Below are positions 20,730 through 29,930 of a stretch of 34,258 bases of DNA, in pieces. Location: the NCBI GenBank assembly GCA_003427395.1, contig BFEA01000224.1, forward strand, positions 2,225,791-2,260,048. The letters run 5' to 3'. Below the pieces are notes generated by a model. That model made no database searches. It saw only the letters and a list, made by a program, of their open reading frames with translations, and was not told the origin of the DNA. Numbering within the stretch: position 1 is the stretch's first letter; each line of letters begins with the position of its first letter. Position numbers and translations under genes: made by a program. Origin of the DNA: Chara braunii. Lineage: Eukaryota > Streptophyta > Charophyceae > Charales > Characeae.

Positions 20730-20974
20730 GTAGGCATCATCTCATTATTATATAACAAGGGATCTAAAACAGAAATTCGTAATTGGCGCCTCATCTCCCT
20801 TTTAAATATAGCTTATAAGATCATCGTTAAAGCGTTGGTTATCAGGTTGGCACGATATCTCCCAACCCTGATAGGCCCAAAACAAGGAGCATTCATAAAG
20901 GGGAGATCGATTTTTGAAAACATTTTGGCACAATTCAGGCTCTTGAAGTAATAAGTTCGGAAAAAAAAAGAAAT
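20730..20974 (+). mobile_element. Plus-strand LINE, segment 1: N-terminal reverse transcriptase
   Basis: The plus-strand frame from 20730 gives VGIISLLYNKGSKTEIRNWR, ISLLNIAYKIIVKALVIRL, then GPKQGAFIKGRSIFENIL, the classic first RT blocks of LINE ORF2. After a small frameshift near 20932 it continues as IQALEVISSEKK. The next expected block (LLLDLEKAYDKVGW) appears only at about 23390, after element X. Confidence 0.85.
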
Positions 20975-22410
20975 GTGACAAACCACTTTCTATAACGCGC
21001 GACTTTCTGTGCGGTTGCAACGAGGGGTCCTAAGCTGGGAAGGTTGGGCCAATTACGGGAGATTGGGATGAATGGGAAATTGCATCAGTGTCCTTGCTTT
21101 TTCATCTTTTTCGTCGCTTCTTTTCGGATGGCTGGGTTTGGAGGTGGGTGGTCCTGGGACGGTCGGTTGATTGATTGGTTGGCCGGATAGCTGATGTGCC
21201 ACCGTGTGCGCGATTAATAAATGTTGACGTCGTTTCTTTTGTTTCGGTTCCAAGCTTTTGGGCGTGGACATCGCGCGGGAATTCGCTTCGTTCTTTTTGA
21301 ATTTTTCTTTTAATTTTTTTTTGAATTTTGTCGAGCCCCGATGACTCTCGGAATTTCCGAATTTTTTTCTTCTGGAATTTCTGCCTTTTTGCTTCTTCGC
21401 ATTAGATAGGAATTTAGGAATTTTGATTTTCCTTGCCGCGCGGCGCTTTTTGTCTACACGCTTCTTCATGCGGCTGCAACGGAACTCTGATTAGTAGGCG
21501 CCTTTAATCGTGTGTGTAACTGTAATTTTTGGCGGGCGTCATTGTAACTGTATCTTTCTTCTTGCGCTTCGTCTTTCCCGCCCTTCTTCTCTTTTTTTTG
21601 CTGCGTTTTTGGTAGTCGCGGTCTGCATGATCGGATCGATGCGTGGAGAGCGGATACGTCCCCCACGCAGCAATCAGACCATGCAGATGTAGGCAATCCC
21701 TCCCCCTTCCCTTTTTCTAAGTCCTTGTAATTCCGTGTTCTTCGCGCGTGCATGCAAGCTATAAATTCTGGCTGCGCGATTAGTTAACTCTCTTAACCAG
21801 TTGTTGGAAGCTCGGGGCTGCGCGATCAGGAAGGGTCGGCACACGAGCGAAGTAAGAGGTGAGTAGAGCAGGAGTCGGGCGACCCGACGAACTGGTGCCG
21901 AACGCGCGGGGTTGACGTGGGCCACGACGGACTGTGGGCACGGGCGAACTTGACGGGTGCGGGAGGACTAAGCGGGGTGACAACTTCGTGGGTTGGTGCG
22001 CGACGACGGACTGTCCGCATCGGAGAAGAAGAGCGAGAGGGAGAAAAAGTTGAGGTTGATGGACGCAGTTTTGCTGTTTCTTTTATCTTTTCTCCCTCCT
22101 GTCTTGTGTACATAAAATTTTGATTTCGGCTCCGGGCAGCTTGCCTGTTTTTCAATTTCTCGGAATTTGGACTTGGATTTTTGCTCTCACTTGTCTTCGC
22201 GATGTTCATCTCTGAGGCACCGTGTGTATGCGCTGAATGAATGAATGAATGGATGCCATGTTTGATTGCCTATCTTTTTGTTAGGAACTGTTATCGTTGC
22301 TTTAAACTGTTGCATTCGAGGCACTCGTGTGTAGAATCATGTCCTTGGCTCTGCTTGTCTTTTGATCGAGCTGATTGTGATAGTTGCATGCCCAGAACAG
22401 CACGGATCGA
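20975..22410 (+). other. Element X copy A: 5' non-coding part
   Basis: About 1.4 kb with no convincing gene: T-rich stretches (21270-21400, 21580-21600), then a GC-rich part with short frames (21780-22030), then a T-rich leader from about 22043 that aligns with copy B (for example ATTTTGATTTCGGCTCCGGG against GTTTTGATTTGGGCTCGGGC). Tandem GAATGAATGAATG occurs near 22234. Confidence 0.5.
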
Positions 22411-22422
22411 ACGTCGGGCGTG

Positions 22423-22484
22423 GCGAACACCGTGCGAGGACACGTGTAAACGCGATATGAGTTGCGCACTTACACGTATCCCCG
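22423..22484 (+). promoter_or_regulatory. Conserved leader hairpin upstream of ORF X (copy A)
   Basis: GCGAACACC is followed by an imperfect inverted repeat, GGACACGTGTAA (22438-22449) against TTACACGTATCC (22470-22481), with inner CGCG/CGC pairing. The same arrangement, with diverged inner bases, precedes ORF X in copy B. It lies about 200 nt before the ATG. Confidence 0.65.
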
Positions 22485-22684
22485 GGCGTCGACTCGTCAG
22501 GACCATCGATCGCAGATGCCCTGTCCGATTAGGAGTGGCCATCCCGGAATCCGCAACGGCGCAGTTGCCCCGCAAGAGCACGCGTAAGCCCGACGCCATA
22601 CACGTGGCCTGCACGTGCTCGCACGCGGCAATCGCGATCGCCGCGGACCCGCCCTTGGGCAACTCATAACACCGCAATGACACA

Positions 22685-23176
22685 ATGACGCGATCCTGGA
22701 ATTCCAACTCATCATATGACCCAGATTACTTCACCCCTTGGATAAACGAACTCCTCCGACAGAGATACCCCTGCCATACGGAGAACCAACTATGTCCTCG
22801 GGAATTCCACGGCGCCACCACTAGCAACCCCCGGTGCTCTGATTTCCCTTCTCCGGATCACACCTACTACTTCATCCACCCCGGATTTGTCGCTATCACC
22901 ACTAGTTTCCCTCCCTTTCGCCTTCTTCTTCCGTATCATCAACTCAGCATCGTCCCGTGGCCGGCCATAGCCCCCTACTGGCCCAGCACACCCTGCGAAA
23001 ACTGTCGGCGACGAGGCGATCAGAGAACCCCAGAGTTCCGGAGGCCTAACCCGAACGCGCGACGACCAGCGCCACGTGGCAACTCCCGACAGACTGACTT
23101 ATCGGAACCCCACCTATCCCGAAGGGACCCGCCCGCGAACCGCCGTCCCCGAAACCAGTGGCTCGCTCGACCTTGA
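22685..23176 (+). CDS. ORF X, copy A: conserved unrecognised protein, 163 aa
   Basis: I do not recognise this family. The frame is homologous to the ORF at 33227-33595. Aligned blocks are TEN(Q/R)LC.REFH.A.TS.PRC, GFV.I.T.FPPF, LLPYHQL..VP and IAPYWP.TPCENC. By hand count about 49 of 75 residues are identical, and many identical residues use different synonymous codons (six of seven in LLPYHQL), which indicates a real, selected protein. Cys pairs (the LC and RC cysteines and a C-x-x-C in CENC) could bind metal. Beyond the CENC the tail is Arg/Pro-rich and not conserved in frame. A 3-codon upstream ORF (ATG 22677) overlaps the start in a different frame. Its role could be Gag- or ORF1-like within element X, but that is a guess. 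Confidence 0.6.
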   Translation: MTRSWNSNSSYDPDYFTPWINELLRQRYPCHTENQLCPREFHGATTSNPRCSDFPSPDHTYYFIHPGFVAITTSFPPFRLLLPYHQLSIVPWPAIAPYWPSTPCENCRRRGDQRTPEFRRPNPNARRPAPRGNSRQTDLSEPHLSRRDPPANRRPRNQWLARP

Positions 23177-23382
23177 GCATACCATCTGCCTCGTAACCAG
23201 AAACGGTCCGCCCTCTCTGCCAAATTGCACTCGTGCCCCCGAAGAACCCTGCCACAGGAGATCTTAGTTCTGACCTGGGACTCCACTTTCCCCAAAAATC
23301 CTTGGCACACCCCTTTTCGCACTTCCCGGTCCACATCCTACTCCGATCAGGAAGTCTCGTTGGGAGTGAGGTTGGGCGTCAC

Positions 23383-23937
23383 AAGCAGCCATATTACTCC
23401 TAGACCTGGAAAAGGCCTACGATAAAGTAGGTTGGGCCTTTGTAGCCACGACTTTGTCTCACATGGGCTTTGGCCTTGTCTTTTGTAAATTGGTTAAAGC
23501 AATGTGTTCTCACAAATTTATCAGGCCTCATCAAAAGTCAACGTGAATGGCCTCCTATCTCGTCCTTTTCACTTATCCCGTTCTCTTCGCCAAGGCTGCC
23601 CCCTAGCCCCTTTCTTGTTTGTGCTTTAGCTGGGTGTTCTGTTGGATAATATAAGGCACAATGAACAGATAAAGGGTCTGAGCGTGACCCCCTCTTTCCA
23701 TTGGAAAAGGGGTGCCATCGCAGATGACCTTACGGTCGCCTACGAAAACAAGGAGGAGTCTACGGCTGAATTGTGGGTGGTCCTAGATGTATATTGCGAA
23801 TTATCTGAAGCGTCGATCAACTGGTCTAAATCCATAGTGTTGTTACCTGAGACATTTATATTCAAAGGAGACTGGGGCATGAAGACCCTCCCCTCCGTTG
23901 TCGGTGCGAATACCCTTACAGGGGTATCCGCCCTGGT
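23383..23937 (+). pseudogene. Plus-strand LINE, segment 2: RT catalytic core
   Basis: Starts AAILLLDLEKAYDKVGWAF, then LSHMGFG, VNGLLSRPFHLSRSLRQGCP, then LLDNIRHNEQIKGLSV, IADDLTVAYENKE (catalytic ADD box) and SEASINWSKSIVLLPE. A frameshift lies near 23535 and an in-frame stop near 23627. The order continues directly from segment 1 and is interrupted at 23937 by the 7.7-kb insert. Confidence 0.9.
23930..23937 (+). repeat. Left copy of the 8-bp direct repeat flanking the 7.7-kb insert
   Basis: GCCCTGGT here and at 31663-31670. In the LINE reading frame both read (A)LV, and removing one copy plus the insert keeps the LINE in phase (SALV then RCQTDALDT). This is the behaviour of a target-site duplication. 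Confidence 0.55.
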
Positions 23938-23989
23938 TTGTGCAAGTGACAGGAGATAGTTCTGGTTCAAAGTTTAAGTATACCGCGCG

Positions 23990-26022
23990 AGGCGCGGCCA
24001 CGTCTGCAATTTACGTTGATTGGTTGGTTGACTAGAGTAAAGAGTGTGTGGGCGCGCAGGTTTGAGGCACGCGTGATTTCGTTTCTATTGATGATTATAA
24101 AGTCGGCGCGGACGCCGGTCGGTTCGTTTCTATTCTATCTTTATTTTTACTTTTATTTTTGTTCAGTCTTGATTAGACTGGGATCAAGGATATTTCTCCT
24201 TGGTCGGTATGATGGATTGAGTTGCGCGTGCGTACGGAGGGCGACCTCGATGACGGCGACGACGGCGACAGTGTGACGGCGGTAGGTCTTGGCACGCGGA
24301 GTGGCGCGAGTGGCGGCCGTGGTACAACTTGGTAGGTCGGCGAAGGCGCTGGGCGGCCACGCGCACGGTTGTAGGCAGAGATGGGGCTCAGGCCAATGTC
24401 CCTGGACCCGAGCGCAGCGCCGCATTGCCTTATATAACACTCTGCGGATATTGGTCTCTGGCTTGGGCTTAGCCTTATAGGTTACGATGTTGGGTTGGCG
24501 ATACAGAGGTTTGGGGATCGAGGCCAACGGACGCTGGCGCGGCAGCAGCGGAGCGTCGAGAAGAAAGCCGGTGGGGTTGAGGGCCGCCGGGCCGTCCCCC
24601 TTGGGTTTGTCGACGGCGGCGCCAGAGCGATGCAGGCAGTTTAAAAGTTATAAATATTTTATTTATCTATTGTCGTATTTTGTGTGCCTGGATGATTCGT
24701 GATATCGGCGCGGTACCGGATTTGAGAGCCGCTACGACGGTTGAGGACCTTGCGCGGGCCCTCTCCCAGTTGACTTACTAACCCCTATGTGTTCGGGATG
24801 CCGGCGAAAGTCCCCTGTCACGCCGGCGTTGAACAGCCACGGCGTGGTCAGGGTTCAGAATTGTAATGACACTTGAGGCAAAATGGGCCGGTAATGCTAA
24901 ATATATACGACCTACGTTTCGGGTCCGGAGAGGTCGCGTGGGGTGTGTTGTAGCTGCCGCGGGGCCTGAAGGGTGGCCACGAATTGTTTTCACGACCACG
25001 CCGAGGCCACCCCGGTACAGAATTGCGGGGGACCCCGTAGCAGGCGCAACCATGCTCAAGTCTCCAACAAGGGAACATGTGGGAGCTGCACCCACCAGCG
25101 GGTGCGATACCTGCTATAGCAGGCGGACAATTACCGGGCTAGGGGCCAACTCCCCCGCATAGACCCTACAACACGGTTGTCGGGCTTTGTATCAGGGTTG
25201 TGTCCCCAGCCCAGCGATTGGCCAGGCTGTAGGGAAGCGCACCCGTCGGGTTTGGGAATGGGGGCAAAAGACGGGCCGAACCGTAACCGGAGTCCCGCAG
25301 GATGGCTGGGATCGCTGGAGGGTTGGGGCCCAGCGCTGGAGGCTTCGGGTATAGCCGGCGGGAGGTACGATCCGACTAGGTAGTATCGGGTAGCGCCGGG
25401 CGGCCACGGGGCAGAGTAGGTAGTGTAGCGCCAGCGAGAGGGGAGATGGGAACGCTGGGGCAGCGGGCACAGTGACTGAGGAGACGGGGCGAGGCGGACA
25501 GGCAGTTGGCAGGGAAGTGACGACGAACTGAGCTGGCAGGCGAGGTAGAGAAAGAGCAGAAGGGCTGAACCAGGGTGGCTGTCGCACCGAGTTCATCCGG
25601 AGGGAAGGGTGCCTAGAGTACGAGAGGGAAGGGAAATGAGCACTAGGAAGGTGCAGTTGTAGAGCGCAGAGGAAAGAGAGGAAGCACCGGGAAGAAAACG
25701 ACAGTCGCCGGCGCAGGAGAAGTAACGGGTACAAAGGGGGGGCAAAGAAATGACCCTGCCCCGGTAGGGCGCCAGGTGCGTTCGGAATGGAAACAGAGAT
25801 GGCCGTAGCAGAGGAGAAGAGATGATGGGGGGCAGAAAGTGCTAGCGCGCTCAATCCGTGACAGATTTTGGCGGTTTAAGAGGCGATTCCGGGGGTTTGA
25901 CTTTGGGCGATTTGCATAACGAGGCCGGTTTTAGGAGAAAGTGAGTAGGACGGGAGGTACGAGATAGACGTACTGCGATGAGATGGCGAAAGGAGACTAT
26001 GGTAGGAATAGGAAAGAGCGAT
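23990..26022. other. Left part of the 7.7-kb insert: no gene seen
   Basis: GC-rich with strand asymmetry. From about 25390 to 25860 the plus strand is purine-rich, which creates a Pro/Ser/Leu-rich minus frame of 220 codons that I do not accept. The TATA-like AAATATATA near 24899 has no gene attached. The sequence before the first hairpin array (25860-26020) shares its GGAAAGAG...GATGG style with later array units. Confidence 0.5.
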
Positions 26023-26550
26023 ATTTCGCTCGATTCTAAACGAAATCGAGCGAAATAAAGTTACAAACTGTGTTTTTTGTGTGCTGCGAATTAGAATACG
26101 AGGTCGGATTGAGTAGAGGATTAGTAGAAATAAGGTTAGTAAAGAAGGGGGTGCGTCGGAGCTATGGCGGGGAGGAGAGAAGGTAAGGAGTGAAAAATCG
26201 AGATTTCACTCGATTCTTAGTGGAATCGCGTGAAAGAAGATAGTAGATTAGTGTTTTTGAGGTAGGCGAATTGGTGAAAGAGTTAGTAGAATAAAAGTTA
26301 GTAAGAAAATACAGTGCGCGGAGGTGCTCGGAGGTGGATATGGCCGAAAGTAAAAATCAACTATCTCGCTCGTTTCCTAGCGAAATCGAGCGAGAGGAGA
26401 GTCGATCTAGCAGTTTTGGGACAAGGCGAGACGGATTCCATCGTTAGCTTTTGTAATGGGTTAGCGAGTTAGGAGTTAGATGGGAGATAGGTTGCGTAGA
26501 GCTATGGAAGAAGAAAGAGGGAGTGATCTTACCTCGCTCACTTTTGAGCA
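26023..26550. repeat. Hairpin array 1: three covarying hairpins and a degenerate fourth
   Basis: Stems are ATTTCGCTCGATT / AATCGAGCGAAAT (26023-26035 with 26044-26056, perfect 13 bp), TTTCAC.CGATTC / GAATCG.GTGAAA (26204-26216 with 26223-26235), and TCTCGCTCG / CGAGCGAGA (26364-26372 with 26387-26395). A weak relative, GCTCA/TGAGC, lies near 26536. Paired changes (GC to AT, and TA to CG) preserve base pairing. Linkers are loosely related (AGCTATGG.., TTAGTA(A)GAA), with units about 160-180 bp apart. Confidence 0.75.
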
Positions 26551-26690
26551 GATTTGAAGGGTCGAAGCGTCTATATGGGGGTTTGGGGGAGCTGCGAGCA
26601 GGATAGGGAAGTCATATTTGGGGGAGCAGGTGTAGATTTTGCGTCATGTGGAACATAGGCTGCGCCCGGGGGAATGGCAGGTTAGATATA

Positions 26691-26868
26691 GAATGAACCT
26701 ACCCGCATACTAAGGGTAGATTCATTCTGATTTTGCTTGTCCTATCGATGGAAGGAGTAAAGGAGGGGATGAAAGCAAGAAAGAACGCTGCAGGAAGGGA
26801 ATTGATCGATAAGAGGAGGGTCAAATCATGGGAATGAACCTACCCATGATTCGGGGGTAGATTCATTG
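26691..26868. repeat. Hairpin array 2: two GAATGAACCTACCC hairpins
   Basis: GAATGAACCTACCC (26691-26704) pairs with GGGTAGATTCATTC (26714-26727). GAATGAACCTACCC (26832-26845) pairs with GGGTAGATTCATT (26855-26867). Each has one C-A mismatch at the same place. The second copy can alternatively fold as ATCATGGG / CCCATGAT (26825-26832 with 26843-26850), which excludes the main stem. Spacing is 141 bp. Confidence 0.75.
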
Positions 26869-26899
26869 ATTTCTGTTTACTTTTATTTTTCGTTCTGCT

Positions 26900-28261
26900 T
26901 TCATATTTACTGTGCGAATGGAGTACCTCGCCTGGTTCTAGTGGGAAATTTACTCTGGCCTTGCAAAGCCGCTTGACTCCCCAAAAGCGAAAATACTCCG
27001 CTGGCTATTCGGCGTGATTAGGCGGTCCCTCATGGCCGTGGCGCTAGCCACTGTCCCCAAATCCCTTAGCGGTTGCTGTTACGTTCGCCAGCTTCGTCGG
27101 GGTCAGAGCCGTGTTCTGTTTCCTCACGGGCTTGACTGAGATTGTGGCCGTGATCGTTGATGCAGTCTCTCTCGGCCCAAGATCTGTAGCCGAACCAGGA
27201 TGTAGGAACAGCCAGGTGCATTTGTGCGTTAATGACGACAAACGAGGGGGCTAGGAGGCGACAGCGGGCCCAAGGACTCGGCTGTCCGGCCTAGATGCGG
27301 CCCGTTGAGCTGAGCTGAGCAGCTAAAGGCGAACTATTGGAGGGCGGGAGCTCGCTCGCTGGATTAATACGCTGCCCACCTTAGTGAGCAGAGTGGTGGA
27401 AAGAGAGCGGCAGAAGTTGTGGAGCTCCCTGTAGGTTGGCGGATTGCACCGGGTGGCCGGCTAAATTGGGTTGGTGTTCTACTATGGAGGGAGGAAGAGC
27501 TGCGTTTTGGGGTCCACGACTTTTGTCTTGGAATGTGGTCTAGGCAGGTGGGGCCTCGAGACGTTGTAGGGTGGCCGAGTCTGTAAAAGAAGGGCGCCGT
27601 TTTAATCAGGAAAGGTCCGGGAACAACCACGGAAAGGCTAAGTCTGTTGCGAAGGGGGGAGGTTATTGCTGCGACTAGGAGAGGCCGTTAGAGGGTTCAA
27701 TATTTGGCTACTGGGCTTCGGTTTGACCAAGCGGCAGCAGTCTTTGGCTGCGATTGCGGAACCCTCAGGCGATCCAAGATTACAAGGCCCTCTCTTGCGA
27801 GACTGAGAGCCCCATTCTTGGATCTGAGAGTCTCAAATCTATCTGTTTTTGCCCTTCTAAGTCTCAGTCTAGTCTCTGGTTACGAGAGGAAGGCGGCATG
27901 TGGGATTGCAACCTGTAGGTTCGCGTCAAGACTCTGTGGGGAGTCCATCCACCGATTGCGGGAGCTATGCCGGAACTCAGGAGGAATTCTGGAGGCAGGG
28001 AATCGTCAGGTAAACCATTTCCATCTGTACAACCTACTACTACCCATGTTTTGTTTATCCCCTTGCAGTATGACTGTTGTATGCATGAGGTTGTCCCTAT
28101 GGCTTTGCTTTCTCTTCAGGACCCAATTAGACTGAATGGAAGGAACGTGTGAAAGTGAAACTAAAGTTTCTTATTTATTTTGGTTGAAAGCAGATAAAGG
28201 GATAAACTGGGGGAAGGTAGGAGGAAGGTAGTCGTGCATGCGTTTGGAAGGGTCAACCAAA
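26900..28261. other. Middle part of the insert: no gene seen
   Basis: Frames up to 143 codons (27704-28135, plus) show no recognisable motif or plausible gene structure. A small perfect palindrome, GAAACTAAAGTTTC, lies near 28158, about 100 bp before hairpin array 3. Confidence 0.45.
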
Positions 28262-28951
28262 GCCTGAGCATTGTTTCCATGGTGAATGGCTCATGGCTGT
28301 GTTTATTTGACTGTTTTCTGAAGGACCAGACATTGTTTCCATGGTGAATGGCCTGGTTGCTATGTTTATTTAGTTGTTTTCTGGGGAACCAGACATTGTT
28401 TCCATGGTGAATGGCCTGGTTGCTCTAGTTAACTCTGGGGGTCTGGCTGATTGAAGGAGTTTAAGTTCTTGTTTATTCAGAGGGAGGATTTTTTGGTCTA
28501 AGGCTAAGCATTGTTTCCATGGTGAATGGTTTAGCCTGAAAACCACGCACATAAGTTAAACTGAGTATAAAGGGAAAATACTTTATATATATTTGCATGT
28601 GAACTGACAGTTGGACATTGTTTCCATGGTGAATGGTCCAGCGCTAAGCCATATCATTAAGAAGAGGAAAGAAAAAAATACGAAGTATAAATGAAAATAG
28701 TTTTGGGCAAGCTGAACATTGTTTCCATGGCGAATGATTCAGTCCCCTGCCCATATTTGCTTCCCTTTTTGAAAACAAAGTCAGAGAAATACTAAATTTT
28801 GGATATTAAACGGCTCAGGTCGGCTAGGCATTGTTTCCATGGCGAATGACCTAGTCATATGCCCAAAAGAAGAGAGAAGTAGTTATGCAACCTGTTCGTG
28901 TATATCTTAAAGGCAAGCTGGGCATTGTTTCCATGGCGAATGGTCCAGCCC
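28262..28951. repeat. Hairpin array 3: eight hairpins with an invariant 20-nt apex and covarying stems
   Basis: The apex CATTGTTTCCATGGYGAATG starts at 28269, 28331, 28394, 28509, 28616, 28717, 28829 and 28923. Y is T in the first five and C in the last three. The flanks differ between units yet pair within each: ACCAG/CTGGT, AACCAG/CTGGTT, AGGCTAA/TTAGCCT, GTTGGA/TCCAGC, GCTGAA/TTCAGT, GGCTAGG/CCTAGTC and GCTGG/CCAGC. Unit 1 pairs with small bulges (GCC.TGAG / CTCA.GGC). The first three units are 62-63 bp apart with similar linkers; the rest are 94-115 bp apart with diverged linkers. The 9-nt loop contains CCATGG. Confidence 0.92.
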
Positions 28952-29240
28952 TATGTCTTATGTAAGAAGGAAATAATAGTTCAAGGACTTAAAAGATTTA
29001 TAAACTATCTTTATGGAATGAACTTGGGGCTGGTGAGAGTACTTACCTTTGTGGTTTGGCTTGCATGTGACTAAGTGAGGCCACTACTTAGTCTGAATTT
29101 CAGGTTGATAGGTAGTTGCTTTAGTTGCTCGCCACGTGCTAGAGCTATAGAAGTTAGTGTCAATTCTTGCATTTTCTGTAATAATTTTTTTTACTTAGGT
29201 TAATTCTTGCATTTTCTGAGATTTTTTCTTATACTTGGCT
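28952..29240. repeat. Spacer with a 44-bp duplication
   Basis: AATTCTTGCATTTTCTG occurs twice (near 29161 and 29205), separated by a T-run, just before hairpin array 4. There is no gene. Confidence 0.6.
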
Positions 29241-29930
29241 TTGTATAAATCTTGGCAAGTTACTTTCTCTACGGGAAGCGCTGCCGAAATTTCTACAAAT
29301 CCAAGGAGTTAGTTGAATTTTGATTTGTCAAAAGTTCAACCCTGTCTTTCCTCTTATCTGACTTAGTTAAAATCTGGGAAGTCTTCCTTTCTGAAGGGAG
29401 TGCTGCCCAAATTTTTGCTTATTCAAGGAGTTAGACAAAATTGAATTTTTTGGAAGTCAAAGTTACTTTCAAATTCTGGACTTAGCCTTGTATAAATTTT
29501 GGAATAGGACTTTTCTAGAGGGAGTGCTGCCGAAATTTCTACAAAACTAAGGAGTTCGTTAAATTTTGTCTAAAATTGAGCTCGTGCTGTCGTTCGAGTT
29601 TATATCCAACTTAGTATAAATCTGGAAAGTCTCCCTTTCTAAAGGGAGTGTTGCCCAAATTTTTGCTATTTCAGGAAGTGAGACATAAATTTCACTTTCC
29701 AGAGTCAGGAATTATTTATACTTCCATATCTAACTTAGTATAAATCTGGGAAGTCTCCCTTTCTAAATGGAGTGCTGCCCAAATTTATGCTATTTCAGGA
29801 AGTTAGACATAATTCTGACTTTCCGGAATTAGAAATTATTTCTGCTTTTATATCCGAATTTATATAAATTCTAGAAAGACATTTTTCCAACAGGAAGCGC
29901 TGCCGAAATTTTCTTAGTTTAAAAGAGATC
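29241..29930. repeat. Tandem array 4: six units on a 124-bp period, each foldable
   Basis: The AAAT anchor of TATAAAT(C/T)T begins at 29247, 29370, 29494, 29618, 29742 and 29866, giving spacings of 123, 124, 124, 124 and 124. Each unit continues to (C/T)TGCC(C/G)AAATTT 34-45 nt later. The anchor and this block pair (AAATYTGGG with CCCAAATTT; AAATTTTGG with CCGAAATTT using T-G). In unit 4 an inner perfect hairpin, CTCCCTTT / AAAGGGAG, sits inside. Units 2, 4 and 5 have the CCC form and units 1, 3 and 6 the CCG form. Confidence 0.88.

Larger units (their letters stand above)
20975..23382 (+). mobile_element. Element X, copy A (about 2.4 kb) inserted in the LINE
   Basis: Its right boundary is defined by comparison with copy B: homology ends at the same GGCGTCAC in both, after which copy A continues into LINE RT. 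The left boundary is inferred from the LINE interruption, where GTGAC (20975-20979) mirrors the terminal GTCAC (23378-23382). Homology with copy B runs from about 22043 (AAAAAGTTGAGG) to 23382. It contains a long leader, a conserved hairpin and ORF X. No target duplication was proven. Confidence 0.65.

Noticed and set aside
21893-21911. Primer-binding-site-like TGGTGCCGAACGCGCGGGG in element X copy A
   Set aside because: It begins TGG like an LTR-element primer site, but it does not match a tRNA 3' end I can recognise, and no LTR pair was found.
25192-25854. 220-codon minus-strand ORF
   Set aside because: Its Pro/Ser/Leu/Arg composition follows directly from a purine-rich plus strand, and no motif is recognisable.
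25857-25893. Possible LTR end and primer site (GTGACAGATTTTGGCGG)
   Set aside because: It only superficially resembles plant Ty3 primer sites. There is no matching LTR and no polypurine tract pairing.
27704-28135. 143-codon plus-strand ORF
   Set aside because: No recognisable motif or conserved composition, and it lies in the non-coding insert.
28262-29930. CRISPR array
   Set aside because: The genome is eukaryotic, repeat spacing in array 3 is irregular (62-115 bp), the linkers are not unique spacers, no cas genes are present, and the dyads vary between repeats.
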